Notes: generated from the sequence alone by a model not told the origin. DNA of 64,000 bases from Phylloscopus collybita (GCA_027886175.1 JAJNNQ010000010.1:1651001-1715000), one strand, 5' to 3'; shown: positions 38,338-64,000, counted from the first letter of the stretch. Translations and numbers: made by a program.

Positions 38338-41300
38338 TGCTGAGGAGCAGTTCCAAATGCATGTACGCAAACAGAGAGCCAATGTTGACAGCTTTACAGG
38401 AGCTGGAGTGGTGGGCAAAGCACACTCCGACTGCTTTGCACAGAGCTAAATGTTCCTGGACGTACAAAACTCCATAGCCTGAAAGATCAAGGGTTTAGGG
38501 GGTTGGGGGAAGAGCCCCCCTAAAAATCCAAGGCAGTTTCTGGAAACCTGCCACTCTTTCTGGGCTTCTGGTTACAGAGAGTTCAGGGTGTCAGCTTGTG
38601 GCTGAGCTAGTACATTAAAGGATTTAATTTCTGAGCTGAAATCTGTCAGCTGTATAAAGAAGTTGAGAGGAATGAAAGAGGACTGCCTGATGGCCCCTTT
38701 GCCTGTCTGGACTGGGATCCATGTGCTCCCAGGGCTTCCAGACACAGACGTGGAATTGGGGAAAATGTTGGACAGGCTGTTTCTCAAGCCAAATGAGAAG
38801 CTGTTCCTAGAGCAGCTTTTCCTGCCACACTCTGTGGAGAGACCCCATAAGCTGTGGCAGGTAGTGGTCTGAGGAGTGCATCCAGGTAGTAAATGGACAC
38901 TCCTCATCCAAACTAATTAATCTCTCTGCATCTTTTTTAAATCAGAGAAATGTACTTAATCTGTTAAATTCTCTGCTTTTCACGTATATGCAAACAGCAG
39001 AGGAGCAGGTTTTGTAAAGTGTAAGTTGGATCTATATTATAGGATCTGTGTGCTGACTTCCTTGTTTGGGATTTTGGGATCGTAGTTTGAGATACAAGTT
39101 CTGTGTGTGGAGATCTTTTAATAGCACTAAAAAATGATTGAACTTCTGTGTTTTAATCACTTACACATGTTTCTTTGTGTGCTGCTTTAAAGATGACAGG
39201 ATATGTCGCTGCTCTGCTGCAGCAACATCTTAGTAAAGGAGGAAGAGAGACTTCCCATTCCAAAACATGGAGATAAATTCTTCCCTGTTCAGCTTTTCAG
39301 TTCAATGTTTGCATTGACAAATGCATAATTGCTTACAAAACATTTGGAAGACATGAATGAGGTAAAAAGACAATACTAAACTGATTTATTGAGCTCATCT
39401 GTATTATTGGGCAGAAATAACCTGTTACTCCAATACACTGAGCAATGGAAGCTGAGTTCCTTTTCAACCTCCCTTCCTGGATAACTCGTGTGCTGACCCA
39501 GACAGTCCACAGGTACCTGGGAAGGGAAAGGAAAGGAACATTTCTGTGAGCATTGGTGACACATTGTGCTGGGACAACCTCTGCAGTCCCAGTACCAAAG
39601 CACTGTATGTGCTGTGGTTTCTGCTGAGGCACAAAGGTCCTGCAAGTCTTGGGAACCAAAGGCTGCAGAGGAGGAGTTCTGAGAGCACTAAAGCTGGAGA
39701 ATTGAGTTCATAATCTTGTAACCAAAAGTCATCCCATCCTTCAATGGCAAGAAAACAGAACTTGGATCCAAACTACCAGAGGCACTGATATAGCAAAGGT
39801 GGAAGAAAAACCCCAAAAAGTAAGTGGTAAGTTTTAGAAAGGATATGTGCTTGCATTTGGGGAAAAGAGGAGGCAGTTTTTGACTTAGGACACTTAGGAA
39901 TGGCCAGTTTAGGGTGTTAAAATGGCACCACTCACCTTCTCTAGTGACTTATGAAAAGTCCCTTGTGCCAGTCCTTTTTGCTTTCCTGTTTACAAAGCTG
40001 TGCCTTGCCATTTTCAGGTGAGAGCAGTTAGAAAAGAAGAAATTGCTGAACATGCTCAGGTGTGAGATCTGATACTGTTTATATTGCCCCCAAAGTAAAT
40101 ATTCCGTAGTGTTTGGATACAACCGGGCAAGAGTCTTGCCTAGAGATTTGACATGCTTGTTATCCTGTCCTGAAGTAGAAATAAATTATAGATAATTTTC
40201 CAGTGCGGTGTAAAGGAAGGAGAAAGGGAAGTCTGGAGGATGTTTTTCTCCTCCACAGTTGCTGTCAGCTTCTTCCCTAACAGTCCAGGAGGTCTGTGAG
40301 TTATCCAAGAAAAAGGAGAGAGCTGGGGAGTGGGAGTAGGACATGCTCTGCAAACACAGCACCCGCATTTCTGAAGGTGTGTGCTTTGCAATGGGTAATT
40401 TGCTCCTTTATTGTCTGCAGAATAACAGCAGTGACAGCATTGACTTTCTCTAATGAACAGCTGCTCAGTGCTAGGATCTATTCCCGGAGGAGGCTCGCAG
40501 GGATGAATAAGGTTTCATGCTCCTCCTCCAGAGAGGGTGAGAAAGTTCGCAGAACAGAAGACTGTTGCTTGATTGTCAGAGATCTCCAAATCTTGACCTG
40601 CTGAGAGCTCAGAGCTGAATGTGTTGCCATGCAAGTCATGTTTAACCTTCCAGCACTTTTGCCAAGGTAGGGTGTTCATGGAAACGGGAGAGAGGTGTTA
40701 GTTCCCATCCAAGAAGTCATCCTCTTGTCACTGCAAACAACCATCACAAATTGGCTGAACAAAAAGCGTTTTCCTGCTACTGCACTGCCTGAATTCTATG
40801 CTGATACTCTGCACTAACAAGAGCAGGGAGGCGGGAGAGGATCACTTTTGAATTATGGATGCGTTAGAGACAGAGCCAAGTAATGAACTCTTGGAGCTGG
40901 AAATCACTGATGGATGTTGTAACTCAAGCCATAAGCTCAAATAAACATTTTGAGCTTTGTCCCAAGCAGCTCCCCTTGGTGCCTCCCTTGACATCCCTGC
41001 TCAGAGTTCACCTTCGCTGTGAAATGACACAATTGGATTTGCAGAGATTGGGCAGCCTCGGGAGTGTGTCTGGCCACTCACTCACAGGTTCCCTGTGCTC
41101 CCCTCCCCACCTCCTTTTGGATTTTTAACACATATCATCATAAATGCTTCGTTGTATTTCCTCTGCCTGCCCTGAACCCAGCTCCAGGCACTGAGGGATG
41201 CCTGTGAGAGCAGTGGTACAACAAAGTGGAGCACCCAGGTTTGGCCTGAGTCTCCTGTCTCATGATAGGAAAGTAGAAAACCACATGAACTGAGAAGTCC

Positions 41301-44300
41301 TCTGTAGTGAGTCATTTGGAAACAGTAAACTGCAGGCAGTATTTTGAAATATTTCTGCAGCTTTACTGATCAGCTGCAAGTAAGTCTGGGCTCTTGGTCT
41401 GTGGTAGCACCTTTGTTGTCTCCCTGTGCAGGGGGTAACAAACTGTGCAGGAAAAGAGCTGCCTTCTCAAGCTCTTTCAGTGCCCTGAGACGTTTCCCTC
41501 AGTTTTGTGCACTACTCCCAGTGATCCCAGAAGCATTCCTGGCACCCCATAGGTGTTTATTTCCCAGTAAAAGAGGGTAAAATTGATCCATCTGATTGAG
41601 AAGGGCAGAAAGTCCACAAAGGCCTCAGTGATGTAGAGTTTTGATGTGAATCCATGGGTTGTGCCTTGGGCTGTGCAAAGCTTTTGCCTGGAGCAGCTCT
41701 GCTGCTTGGAGAGACAAAACAAAGCTGGCAGAGGGGGAGAAATCTCAAAGCCTAAGTTTTAAATAGCAGCTCTGTGAAAGCTTTTAATGCCCCAGAGCGG
41801 CCAGCCCGGCGCAGGTGCATTCACTGACCTGTTTTGTTCAGGCAGTGAAAGATGTCTTGGAAGCTGCAGCTCTTTTTTTCCTTTGGTTCTGACAATATTC
41901 CCTCTTGACCTGAAATTGTTTTAATGGCAGTGGAGACTAAAAGCCCCACATTGGTTTTACTCTTTGATGTGTGTTGGAATCCCCTGTGTGGAAGTTTCCC
42001 TGGTTAGCTGAGTACTGTTCTTGGGAACTCCTCAATGAAACACAGTTTGTAAGGGTGAACTTGCTATCCATTGTGTCCAAGCAGCCTAGAGAGGTGGCAA
42101 GGTAAAAATGTGCTCCAAAGTGGCTCAGTTTGAAGAGAAACTTGACTTGTGGACTTGCTCTGAGAGACCCACAACGTAATACAAAGCTGGAGAGAAATGT
42201 GTTTGTGTGTGCAAGAAGTGTAAGGGGCATTCATCCATGCACACACCCAGGAATGCACTGGGAAAGCAAGCAGAACTGTTTATGTTTGTAATATCATTTT
42301 CAGTAATCAGATATGGGGCCTGGACTAATATGTTTTCCCAATAGTTTTTTCAAGGCTGAAACTAGGGTAAAACCCCTCTCCTAGTGCCTGACAGCACTAC
42401 CAGGTAGCTGTCAGGGACCAAGTGATACAGGACAAATGCCTTCAGATGAAACTTCTATAACCTGTAAAGTGCCTTTGCCAGTCAGCACCTGGGGCCATGC
42501 ACCTGATGGAACAGATGAGTGTTTAAGTCAGGTTTGAGCAGCTTTCTCTCTTTCTCTGCTCTAAGCTTGGTAGAGAAAGCTGTTTGGAAATCTGGCAGGG
42601 AATATATTACCATCTGGCTGGTGTTATTTTTTTACTTTAGATTTATTTTTTCCCTCAGCAGTACAGAAAAAGACAGCTTCTTGCACACAGACGTGTCTCA
42701 GCCATGTCGTGCCCAGCAGGTACGTGGCAGCCGGTGGTGTTGGGTAAAGTATCTCACTCCCAGGGTAGGCTGGAAGTCCTACCATGGATATTCCTGCTCC
42801 CAGGGCATGTGGTGTCAGCTGCTGCCCTGCTCATTTTCATCAGAAGCTGCTGTGGCCCTGCAGGCAGTGATTGGTGTCCAGGGTGAGCAGATTTGGTTTG
42901 CTAAGCCCTGTGCAGGGTGAGCTGGGCCTCAGCCTGGGCTGTGTGGAGATGTGTGACCACATCCAGCTCTGCTCAGCACAGAACAGCTCCTCACTTGGCT
43001 CCTTTGCACCACTTTCCCCAGCTCACTCATCACAACTCATTGAGTTCTCCAGTGTCTTTCCAGCAATGGCTGCTGTTAAACCCTTTGCCTTTGTTTCTGA
43101 TGCTTTTTCATGTGTTTCCTTTCAAATCCTGGCTGGAAAGCTCTTTCTCCTTGTTCTTTCTCTGACATTGCCTCATCCCTCTGTGCTGTATGGGGTAGAG
43201 ACCTCGCATTAACAATGTGCAGAGCAGCTTCACCCATCAAGCTGGGCCTCACTGGATTCCCTGTGCTCAGTTCTTGTGCAGGACTAATGATTACTTGTGG
43301 ATTTTAGTGCTTTGTTGAACTAGAGCTGGAGTTAAAAGAAAGCTGCTGTTGCAGAGAGCCTTGAGTTTCTCTGATCGTTGAGCTTACGTGCCTGGGGTGG
43401 AAGCTCTCCCCATTTTCTGTCTCAGTAGTTCAGAGCGAGCAGGATGTTGATCTGATTGTCAGTGAGTTCTCAGAATCCATATCTGCTGAATTTTCTTCCT
43501 GTCCCTGTGCTGTCCCCCAAGCTGTCCTGCTGCAGCCAGCTGTGCTGGCTGTGAGGCTGAAAGGTGTCCGTGGATGTGCTCAATGGGAGCAGCAGTGGAC
43601 GTGATGGAGCAAAGCCCTGGCCAGCCCAGGAGGAGATTGGGTTTGCCTGTCCACACCAACCCCTCTGTGTAGGGTACTCATTCCACTGGAAGGACAGAGC
43701 TGGCCTGGCTCTCCCCTGCCCCAGGGCAGCTCCTCTTGCTGGTGTTTGCCCAGGGCTGGGGTTGCAGGTCATCCTGGTCCGGCCACTGCCCCAGGTCAGG
43801 CGCTGTGGGCGCTCCTCGGTCTCTGCTTCCATCTGCTGGACAAGCACTGGCTCCTGCTCGCTCCTGCTTTCCCTTGGTGCCTCAGGGATTCTGCTGGCTC
43901 CTTTTTGACTGTGCTCACGTAATACTGGAGATGGGAATCCTGCTCACGCACGTATGGACTGCGAGAACATTTCAGCGTGGAACCAATGCTTTGGCAAGGC
44001 TGCCCTGCTCAGATTGACTGGCACCGAGCCTGGGGCTGGGCTGAGCGCAGCACATCCAGTGCAGCCCTGTGTGGCCTCCTGCCATGCAGGCAAGCTCAGC
44101 CTGTGAGGCTGAAGCTCCTCTGGTTTATATCCCCAAGGAATTTAGATATGAGTGAGTTGTTTGGATGCTGCATGAATGGCCAGTGAGGGTTTCCAGAAGT
44201 GACCAGAGCAGGTGCTAGAGGACAGCATGGAAAGAAACTGGGCAGGGAGGACATCTTGACATCTCTCTCAATACCTGACAATCAGGGTCCCAGTCAGAGT

Positions 44301-45399
44301 ATCCCAGTCAGGAACATTTTGGGCTGGAGCCTATAATGAGACCATATTTAACAGTCCTGGTAAATGTGTCCTTTATGAGCTTGTCTGAATCTCTTGGGTT
44401 TTGAGCTCTGCAGCATCTTGATACAGTGAGTTCAGAAAGGTCCTGCTTTTATTTGTTTGAGACCTGCTGACAATAACTTTCATTGCAGGCCTAAGTGTTA
44501 CTGGTACTACATGACTCCTCTACAGTTATTTCTCCCTTCATGAGGACAACAACAAAAGTGTCCCCCAGAGTTAGTGGTATTCCCCCAGAGATCTGGAGGA
44601 ACTGGTGAGGGTCATGAACAGTCTGGTCTGCTCAAGAGTGCTCTGTTGTTTTCATCTGACAACAGAAATTTGGCCTCTGCAAAGGCATTTCCTTAACCTT
44701 CCCTTAACCTCTGCTCAGCAGTGGGCAGACAAAGGCAGAAGGTTCATTTCAACCAGAATATCCCCATCTCATTCTCAAGGCATTGTGCAATGCAGCCTGG
44801 AGACCTTCCTGTAAACCTTGCTTGATTTAAGTGTTGGCTCTTGGTCTGTGCACGTACAGCTACACAGCGCTGTCTCCTCCAGATGTGGGATGACTGATCG
44901 GTCTTTGTGCTGTCAGGTGAAGGCCAGGACGCAGCCATGACCTTTTCTATGTTGCAGTTTACAGTCCAGCATCTGGCTATTAGAATATCTTTAGCCAAGT
45001 GACTGGATTCTTTCTGAGCTGCTCCAATGCCTTGGCGGAGGGTGAGTGTTGGTATTGTTGTGTCTGTGGACAGCGGTGTCTTGTTTCATCTAATCAACAA
45101 ACATCCATGTAGCAACAATTCGCGAAGGTGTTGAGTTGAAATTCTACTTGTTTTCTATGTGAAAATCCTATTATTAGGACCTGCATGATTAGAGTAAATT
45201 TTGCTGGGTAGATTGTTTGTTTCTTTAGTAAAAATTCTGTAGTCATATAAAAGGAAGACCTGTTTTTCTCCCCGAACTCTGGCCTGAGCCATTTCCACAC
45301 ACGAGACTGCCCAGGGAAGCACAGCTAGGGAGCCAGGGTTCTACATGCTCTTTTTTTTTTTTCTGGGAACTTTGCATCTTGGAAGGACAAACTTTTTAA

Positions 45400-53520
<8,121 letters not shown>

Positions 53521-53759
53521 TAGCTGGCTGCATCTTCCTAGCACTTGGTGTGCAAACCCAGGGCCTGTCTCTTGCACTTTTAGCATCCCAGGATGCTCCC
53601 AAGAGCCTCAGTTGTTTTTATGACTGGTGATACACAGAGCCAGGACCATCTGAGGTGTTTTAACATCATCCAAAATCCTTTCTGGAGTGGGGCTCTTGAG
53701 GCTTGTATTGAGCAGGGTTTAAAGCACAGAAATTGCTAATGCCAATTTAGCAGGGATTT

Positions 53760-53788
53760 TAACCAAGTTACCAATAGTAACTTGGTTA
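53760..53788. repeat. Perfect inverted repeat, 12-bp arms, 5-bp loop
   Basis: TAACCAAGTTAC at 53760-53771 is exactly complementary to GTAACTTGGTTA at 53777-53788 with loop CAATA. The second arm overlaps a direct repeat of GTTACCAAT. It lies in an AT-rich part of an intron. Confidence 0.9.
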
Positions 53789-55119
53789 CCAATTAGTATA
53801 TGCTAATAAGCAGTTCTTAATTAATTAGTGTTTTTATTGTGTCACTATAAAGAGTGCCAAGATTGAAATCTCCAGTCAGGACAATGATCTGTCCTTCCCT
53901 GTTTGTTTCTAAGGAGCCCCATAATTGCATGCTGTTTGAAATCTCTCTGTATTCAAATGCAGAGATGGGATAATTCACAGCATACTAATTTTAGCCCAGT
54001 ATTCTCCTCCACCTCCTACTAAGGGAAAATGGATGGAAGAGTGAGTGTCCATGACTGGAGAAGATCTGAGCAGCAGTGAGACCTGCCTGCCTGGTTCGCT
54101 GTGCTTGGCATTTCCCACAAGTGGTTGTGTTCCTAACATCTGATTATATTAATTCATTGATTTGCCCATTGATACAGGATGGAGAGAGAAGAGAGTCATG
54201 GCAGATGCATCCTTGAAAGAGGCTTTCTACTTCCTAGAGTTCTTCCATCCCCCACTTTATGCTTCATCCTGTTACTGCCCAGCGAGTGGAGACTGTAGGG
54301 CTTGTGTCTGTCATGCTGGTTCATCTTACACTTGTAGCATATATATTATGCACAGTGTGAGGGTCAGGCTGCAGCACCTGGGAGGACTGTTTGTGCCATC
54401 TCTAAGTGGGGCTCCCAACTCTGTCACAGCCATCTTGCCACTGAGAGTGTTAAGAGTGATGAGTTTTTCTGAAGAATTTGGGTCTGTAATTACTGCACAG
54501 AGAAAACCACATATGAACATCATCACGCATTGCTCCAACCACTGGCAAGTCAGTCGGTGCAGGGGCTGGGAGTGGGCTGAATTGGTTCCAAATGCTCTGG
54601 CACAATGATGCTGAGAAGGCTGCTTGTTCTTCTGTAATTACTTCCTTGAATTTGGGCATCCGTCAAGGCCTAATGGTTTCCGTATGATTTGGCGGCTGTG
54701 GATGGGCTCTGGCTGTGTCAGGAGCGCAGGCTCGGGTTTCTCCCAGCCCAGGATGTTCCCTCTGCTCCCTTGTGCTGATGAATGATGTGCTCCTGCACGT
54801 GTACAGTAAAGGAAGGGTCAGGAATCTGGCTGTGCTGAGGAAGGGATGGGGTCTGCACATGAAACAAGGAGGAGCGGTTGGGATTGAGAAGGGTTTCGTT
54901 TTACAGTGCCGAACTGCCCTGTGCCAGGACTTGGGCCTGCAGCTTGTAGGCAGAGTGGGTAGGGGTCTCAGGAAGGGCTGGCAGCCCAGCATGATCTGAG
55001 CTGATGGGGAGTTAGCTGGGGAGATTTCCCAGATCAGGGATGTCTGCCTGGAAAGCACAGCACTGGAAACCTCTCCTAAGATCCCTCTATAAAAACAAAT
55101 ACCCAACACTGTCTCTTGG

Positions 55120-55270
55120 GATTATCTTCAGGAGTCATTGAGCCCAACTGCCTTTGGACCTCAGTGTTGACCAAAAATTAAAGCAAATTCTGTCCAAATG
55201 TCTTTTAAACACTGACAGGCTTGGGACATCAACCATCTCTGTAGGAAGCCTGTTCTGGTGTTTGAAATGG
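55120..55270 (-). mobile_element. CR1 LINE 3'-end remnant
   Basis: The plus strand reads in the order typical for the reverse complement of an avian CR1 3' region: AGCCCAACTGCCTTTGGACC, CTTTTAAACACTGACAGGC, TTGGGACATCAACC, then GGAAGCCTGTTC. The similarity stops abruptly near 55270, so the copy is 5'-truncated, as most CR1 copies are. No coding potential remains. Confidence 0.85.
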
Positions 55271-57793
55271 TGTCAGGATATCCCAGGTTGGGCACTGGGC
55301 ATACCAGGCTGAGCTCAGATGTGATGTGTTCCATGTCAGTGCAGACAAGTTCCAGAGTGATCACTGTATGACCCTTGGCTCCACAGCTCTGTAGTGTCAC
55401 TGAAGCCACTGTGACCCTTGCCTTGGTTTGAGGTGTGACTTGAAGACTTCTCCCATCTTGTGCTAACCTCTGGAGCAAACCATATCTCCTTAGAATGGTA
55501 TCACTAATGCTACCTTGTGTCTTGTCTGAGAGGTGTGTGCTGCAGTCCTCTGCAGAGAGGTGGGCAGCTGGTAAAGGGCACACAGGAAATCCAGCAATTT
55601 CATGGGTCCACAAAATCAGAAGGAAGCTTTCCTGAATCACCAGGGGTTTTCCCTGAGAAATTATTAATGGCTTCCATCAATGTTCTAGCACTTACTCTCT
55701 ATACTGAGGTGCAATTACCAGGGCCGTAATTTATGTGAAAAATAAATCACAGGGATCTGGTCCTGTCTTCCACATTCCCATGAAGGAAGATTGCAGTCCT
55801 CTGGAAGTAACTCTCTGGAAATCAGGGTGTTTTTCCATTTAAAGGAAAGTATGGCTTTCTGGCACCTGGCCAAATGAACACCTTGAAACGCTGAGAGAAA
55901 CAACATATTTAGCATATTGGATATATTATGCAGCCATCCAGATTAGTGATTTGGAATTATCTGGACTAGATTATTCTGCTTATATTTAATGTATGATGGA
56001 ATGCAGTGAAATACATCTGTTTTCATGCTGCCTACCAGCTTCTTGACAGCTTGATAGAGTTTTATGTTTGCCTGTTCTAAGAGCTTGAACATCTGGGCCT
56101 GTGTATAAAAATTGAAGCCGATCCTCTGACTGAAAAATCCAAAATACCCCTATTTTCAGGATGTGAGGTGCTTGATCTTGCAGTCGAGCTCCCCTGGTGT
56201 CACGTGTAAGCAGCTGCTGTATTGATCCTGCCCAGGGATGGAGACAGAGGACTTGTCCTTTCCTTCACTCCATTCTCCAACAGGAGCTGCCCACAGCTGC
56301 ATCACATCTGTGAGCTTTTCCTCATCATTTTGGATCGCACCATCCACGATGTGCTCGTGTCCCAGCCCAAGGCGCAGGCAGAAGGAGAGTGTCGTGCTGG
56401 CAAGAAATGGCCTGGGGGTTCTTTGTTCCACTGAGCCCATGGTCACAACCCTTTGGAGATCAAGTGCTCTTTGGCCTTACCCCCTTGTGTGGGTTTGAAA
56501 CATTTTTCTGTGGCTAGAGAGTGTAGAAATGCAGATTAGGCTGTCTCGGAGGCAGACAAAACTCTGTTTGCTTTTGGGATTCTTCGGGGAAGAAAAATGT
56601 GGCTGAAGTGTTTTTATATTCTGAGCGCGAGCGTGTGTTGTGGAGCAGAGAAAAGCCTTTGGTAATTAGTACCATCAGCCTCTAGGAGTGTAATCAGGGC
56701 AGTAATAATAAAATTGGCATCAATAAGAAAGGTTTCATTCTGCTTACGTTGTCTGGCAAAGAGAGCAGTGATCTGTGAGGGGCAGGGAATGAAGAGACGT
56801 CCCAAATTAACAAACTTCATCAATGTGCTGCAGCCAAGGCAACAAAAGGCAGTGTGGACTGCTCTGGCTGAGTTCCTGAAGGGACTGGCTGCTGCAGGGA
56901 ATGTCTTCTTTGAGAACTTTATACTCCCAAGTTGTTTCTTTGATTAAACATCTCCATTAAAAATGAAGAAGCTGATGAAAGGCTGGAGGAAAGAGGGAAG
57001 TGGATTTTGGACCAGGGCAGCTCTGCCTGGAGACAGTGCCCTGTCCTGCAGCTCACTTCGAGATTCCCCACCGTGTGAGGCTCTCTGATGTGAGGAGCAT
57101 GCAATGAGGACCCTCAGGTTTTTGGTCTGGGTTTTCTGTGCATTGTTGCTTTTCTAATTGCAAATTGGGAAGCTCTGCTGTGAAGGCAAAATAGACACTA
57201 TACAACAAAGGCTGCCAGTGACTTAACAGGGCATTTGAGGACTTGTTGGAAGGAAGATCCTCACAGCACACAATGAATAAATCAGAAAGGACTTCAGAAG
57301 CAGGAGGTGCATTTTGGGGGAGGAGAGAATATCCTCACTCCTCAGGAATAAACACTGCAGTGCAGTCACTTCCATAGTGGAGAGAGGAGTCAGCATGTGT
57401 AGGTTTCTTTAGTAGTTTGTAAGGGAGGAAGCTCTACAGATCCTGAGTAGATGTGCTAGAGGCCAGGACACTGGACAATCCTTGAGGCCTGGGGCAAGTC
57501 CATTTCCTGCTGATGATTTCTGTCAAAAGCAAGGGGACAACCAAAGAACAGCTGTGCTGATAACATACACCAGCTGTGAGACAGTGTTTGTGTGTGGGAG
57601 GCCTGTAAGTGGAAGGGGGACTCCCTGCTGTAATTTAGGTATTAGGTGATATTTACTTAGGTATAAGGTAACAAAAAATGTATTTATTATGTTCAAGCTA
57701 CTTTCTCGGATGGTGAGAAAAATTGGCGTGATCAAAGAAAATGGGTCTGACTAGGGAGGATTGGTGATAAAAATAACCCAAGGCAAACCCTGA

Positions 57794-58033
<240 letters not shown>

Positions 58034-58036
58034 TAA

Positions 58037-61682
<3,646 letters not shown>

Positions 61683-61917
61683 GGAGGCCCTCCCAGGCCT
61701 GGATTCCCAGGCTGCTGGCAACCACACATACTACCACCGGAGCAGGCAAGGGGTGGCCTCTCCCAGTGCCACCTTGGACTCACATGAGCTCGAGTCCCTC
61801 ATGTCCCCACTGCCAGAGGATGCGCCCATACCCCTGGGGGACATCACAGAGCTGGCAGAAGTGCACAGCCTCATCCACACGAGCCTCCCTGAGGACATCT
61901 TCCATGGGAAGAGAAAG
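61683..61917 (+). CDS. IGDCC4: IGDCC4 coding exon, start of cytoplasmic tail (last exon in window)
   Basis: The acceptor is TTGTTTTCCCTCAG and the donor AAG|GTAAGG. It enters in phase 2, completing an arginine codon, and leaves in phase 0. It encodes EALPGLDSQAAGNHTYYHR, then SHELESLMSPLPED and AEVHSLIH, and ends HGKRK. HELESL, AEVHSL and the KRK before the intron are shared with mammalian IGDCC4, and the rest is less conserved and proline/acid-rich. There is no stop codon, so at least one more coding exon lies after 64000. Confidence 0.94.
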
Positions 61918-64000
61918 GTAAGGACCCATGGACGTGGGACTGGGCTCCCACCTTTGGCAAGAGCCTTTGTTTGGTGTGTGGCTGCTGGGAAGCCAGGGTG
62001 GGATCCTGTCCTGGCTCTGCAGTACCAGAAGTCCTGGCTGCAGGCTGGTGTTGGGCAGTCACACATTTCCCCTCTCCATAAAACTTGGCTGGCTCAGCCT
62101 TGGCTGTTGAATCTAATTTGGGATCCCTGTGCATCTACCACCCCTTTTACCCTTCTGGGATGGTGACCCTTCAATCTGAGAAGCTGCTGCCAAACTTGGT
62201 GCTGCAGAAAGCTGTGGTATTTGTGTTGCTGTGGCATGTGGATGGTGGGAGGAAGTGTGATGTCTAGAGCAGACATATGGCCTTCCAGGATTCTCTTTTG
62301 CTTGGACTAAAAGGAGCTGTCTCCATAAATAGTTCACTGGAATACTCTTGAAGATAAACAAGAGGTGAAATTGTGGGGTTATTGTGAACCTTATTTTTTG
62401 AAACTCTTTTCCTGCCCTGCTTGGTTTGCCTGACACTGCATTGTCTTTCATTCCTCCCTGCCCATTTCCTCTTTCAAGCTTGCCTGAAACATTTCATTCC
62501 ATTAGGGAACCTTTAATTGGCCTAATTTAGTTAATCTGTTTATGTCTCTCTTTGTAGCCCTGGGAGAGCATGTAAAGTAATTAGGAGGTTCAGTAAAACA
62601 AATGCATTGTGAGCGCGTGGGATTTCACGTTTGCATCAACAATGCACTCGTGTGTCACTGGGGGGAAGGTGAGTTCAGGTACCTGGCTGACCACGAGCCC
62701 TGTCCATGCAGGTGTGATCTTTTGGAAACACAAAGCCTTCTGCTGGCTTTACTAGCCCCATTGAGCTGAAGCCATGCCTGTGGCCAGCCCTGTGTGCTGT
62801 GGCAGATCAGTGCTCAGCTGAAGGACAGGCGCTTCGTTTGCAGCCAAGCCACATCTATGGATTTTGGTGGAATGTGGTTGCCTGTCTGGACCCAAGCCGA
62901 AGAGTGTGAGGAATTTCCTACAGCTCTTCCAGTTAAATAAGGAACAAATGTTTTCAGTGATGGGGACTTACCCCTGAGAACAGGTCAGGGTAGGGGGAAG
63001 TTCCCTTCTTTGTGAGGCCTTTCTGGGGGCAGCATATCCAGATCTCTCTTCCAGAGGAGCAGTCCTGAGTGTAAGGGCTTACACCAAGATTTGAATATCA
63101 GGGCAGTGCCAAGGCCTGGCCACGTGGGGCTCAGCCTGAGACCTTGGGGCCCTCAGAGTGGGCAGTGCCCAGCAGCAGTTACAGTCACAGGCCAGAGCTT
63201 TGGGGGAGATGAACAGTTCTGGCTTTAGGGTTTCTGTAATTAGATGAGGAACAGCCACTGAGAGATAAATTCACTGAGGTTTTTTTGCGGGGGAGGTTTT
63301 GTTAGGGTTTTTTTTTGATGGATGTGGCTAGGGAAGCAAGGGTCACTGGGAAGCAGCCACCCGGAGGGCAGCGTTGTCACCCGTGCCGACCAGGAGGGTG
63401 ACCTGGCAGGTGAAGATCGAGTGATAGCCGGGAGCAACAGGCTGTTGTTGCTGGGAGCGGGCACTGGAGGGAGATGTGCTCCCACGCAGGAGGCCCTGCT
63501 CCCTGCACTGCCCCATTCCTGCTGGAAGTGCCACCTGAGCACCGTTGCTTCCTTTCTGTACTCCGACGTGTATAATCAAGTGTGAAAAGAATATGGCCAA
63601 GAAACACCTTTATGCTGCAGTGGCCAAGAGGCCCCATGTCTGGATGGTGATGTGATGTTACCTGGCTGGGCAGTCAGGGAGTTGGGCAGGTCTCAGGTAC
63701 ATGGCTGGAGTGGTGCCCACAGTGGATGTAAACCAAGTCAGGAGCAGTTGTGAGTGTGTGCTTCTTCCTGCTTGTACACAAAATGCCACTAGTCGAGGCT
63801 GTGGAGTGGGTGTGGGTGTCCTGTGTGCTGCAAATAGCTTCTTCCAGCATCCATTGAAGCTGGAACCCCCAGGGACCCTGCCTGGAACAGAGTGTTGTGG
63901 GAGCTTTGCACCCTGCAGTGACCAGCTGCCTTTGTTGCCTTCTCTTTTCTTCTCTCATGCTGTGTGAAGTTGGGGCTGTGAAAATCCATGGCAAGGAATG
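61918..64000 (+). other. IGDCC4: IGDCC4 intron after the first tail exon (5' part)
   Basis: It begins with GTAAGG. The next tail exon should continue in phase 0 after the KRK codons. No open stretch after an acceptor resembles the distal IGDCC4 tail, so the final exon(s) and poly(A) site are beyond the window. No other gene, RNA or repeat is recognised. Confidence 0.75.

Noticed and set aside
38258..38370. Alternative first exon starting at an ATG in the CpG cluster
   Set aside because: The reading has no clear signal peptide core and no donor that would join in phase 1 to the Ig3 exon. Only the CpG cluster is kept.

Overview
The window reads as nuclear DNA of a bird. A CR1 LINE remnant of the typical avian kind is present, interspersed repeats are otherwise sparse, and the spliced gene is closest to amniote IGDCC4. 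Species cannot be determined from the sequence. There is no bacterial or viral gene content, and no operons, ribosome binding sites or CRISPR arrays.

One gene explains all convincing coding sequence: IGDCC4 (immunoglobulin superfamily DCC subclass member 4, also called NOPE), on the + strand. I recover 17 consecutive coding exons between 15049 and 61917. Together they give 3086 nt, about 1028 codons, with no in-frame stop. Every junction is GT-AG and phases match throughout. The encoded order is four Ig-like domains, five fibronectin type III (FN3) domains, one membrane-spanning helix and the start of the cytoplasmic tail. The signal-peptide exon (before position 1) and the last tail exon(s) with the 3' UTR (after 64000) are outside the window, so the gene is cut at both ends.

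Layout: 1-15048 is the end of intron 1, with a small CpG-dense patch at the left edge that suggests the promoter/first exon lies just upstream. Ig1 is at 15 kb, Ig2 is split between 22.8 and 29.4 kb, and a 16-kb intron leads to Ig3 (45.4 and 48.0 kb). From 48.7 kb the exons are dense: Ig4 plus the first half of FN3-1 share one exon, followed by the remaining FN3 half-domains, the transmembrane exon (60.7 kb) and the first tail exon (61.7 kb). 61918-64000 is intron.

The introns hold little. The most unusual object is a composite repeat at 26.4-27.2 kb. It contains a 9-bp minisatellite, a long degenerate telomere-like CCCTAA-rich tract, and inside it a unique GC-rich block that looks like a minus-strand exon of some other gene. 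Other items are a possible old LTR near 16.5-17.2 kb, CR1 remnants at 55.1 and 60.5 kb, a perfect 12-bp inverted repeat at 53.76 kb, two intronic CpG clusters (19.0 and 38.2 kb), and several splice-site alternatives that could make isoforms. I do not see a new multi-gene system here.
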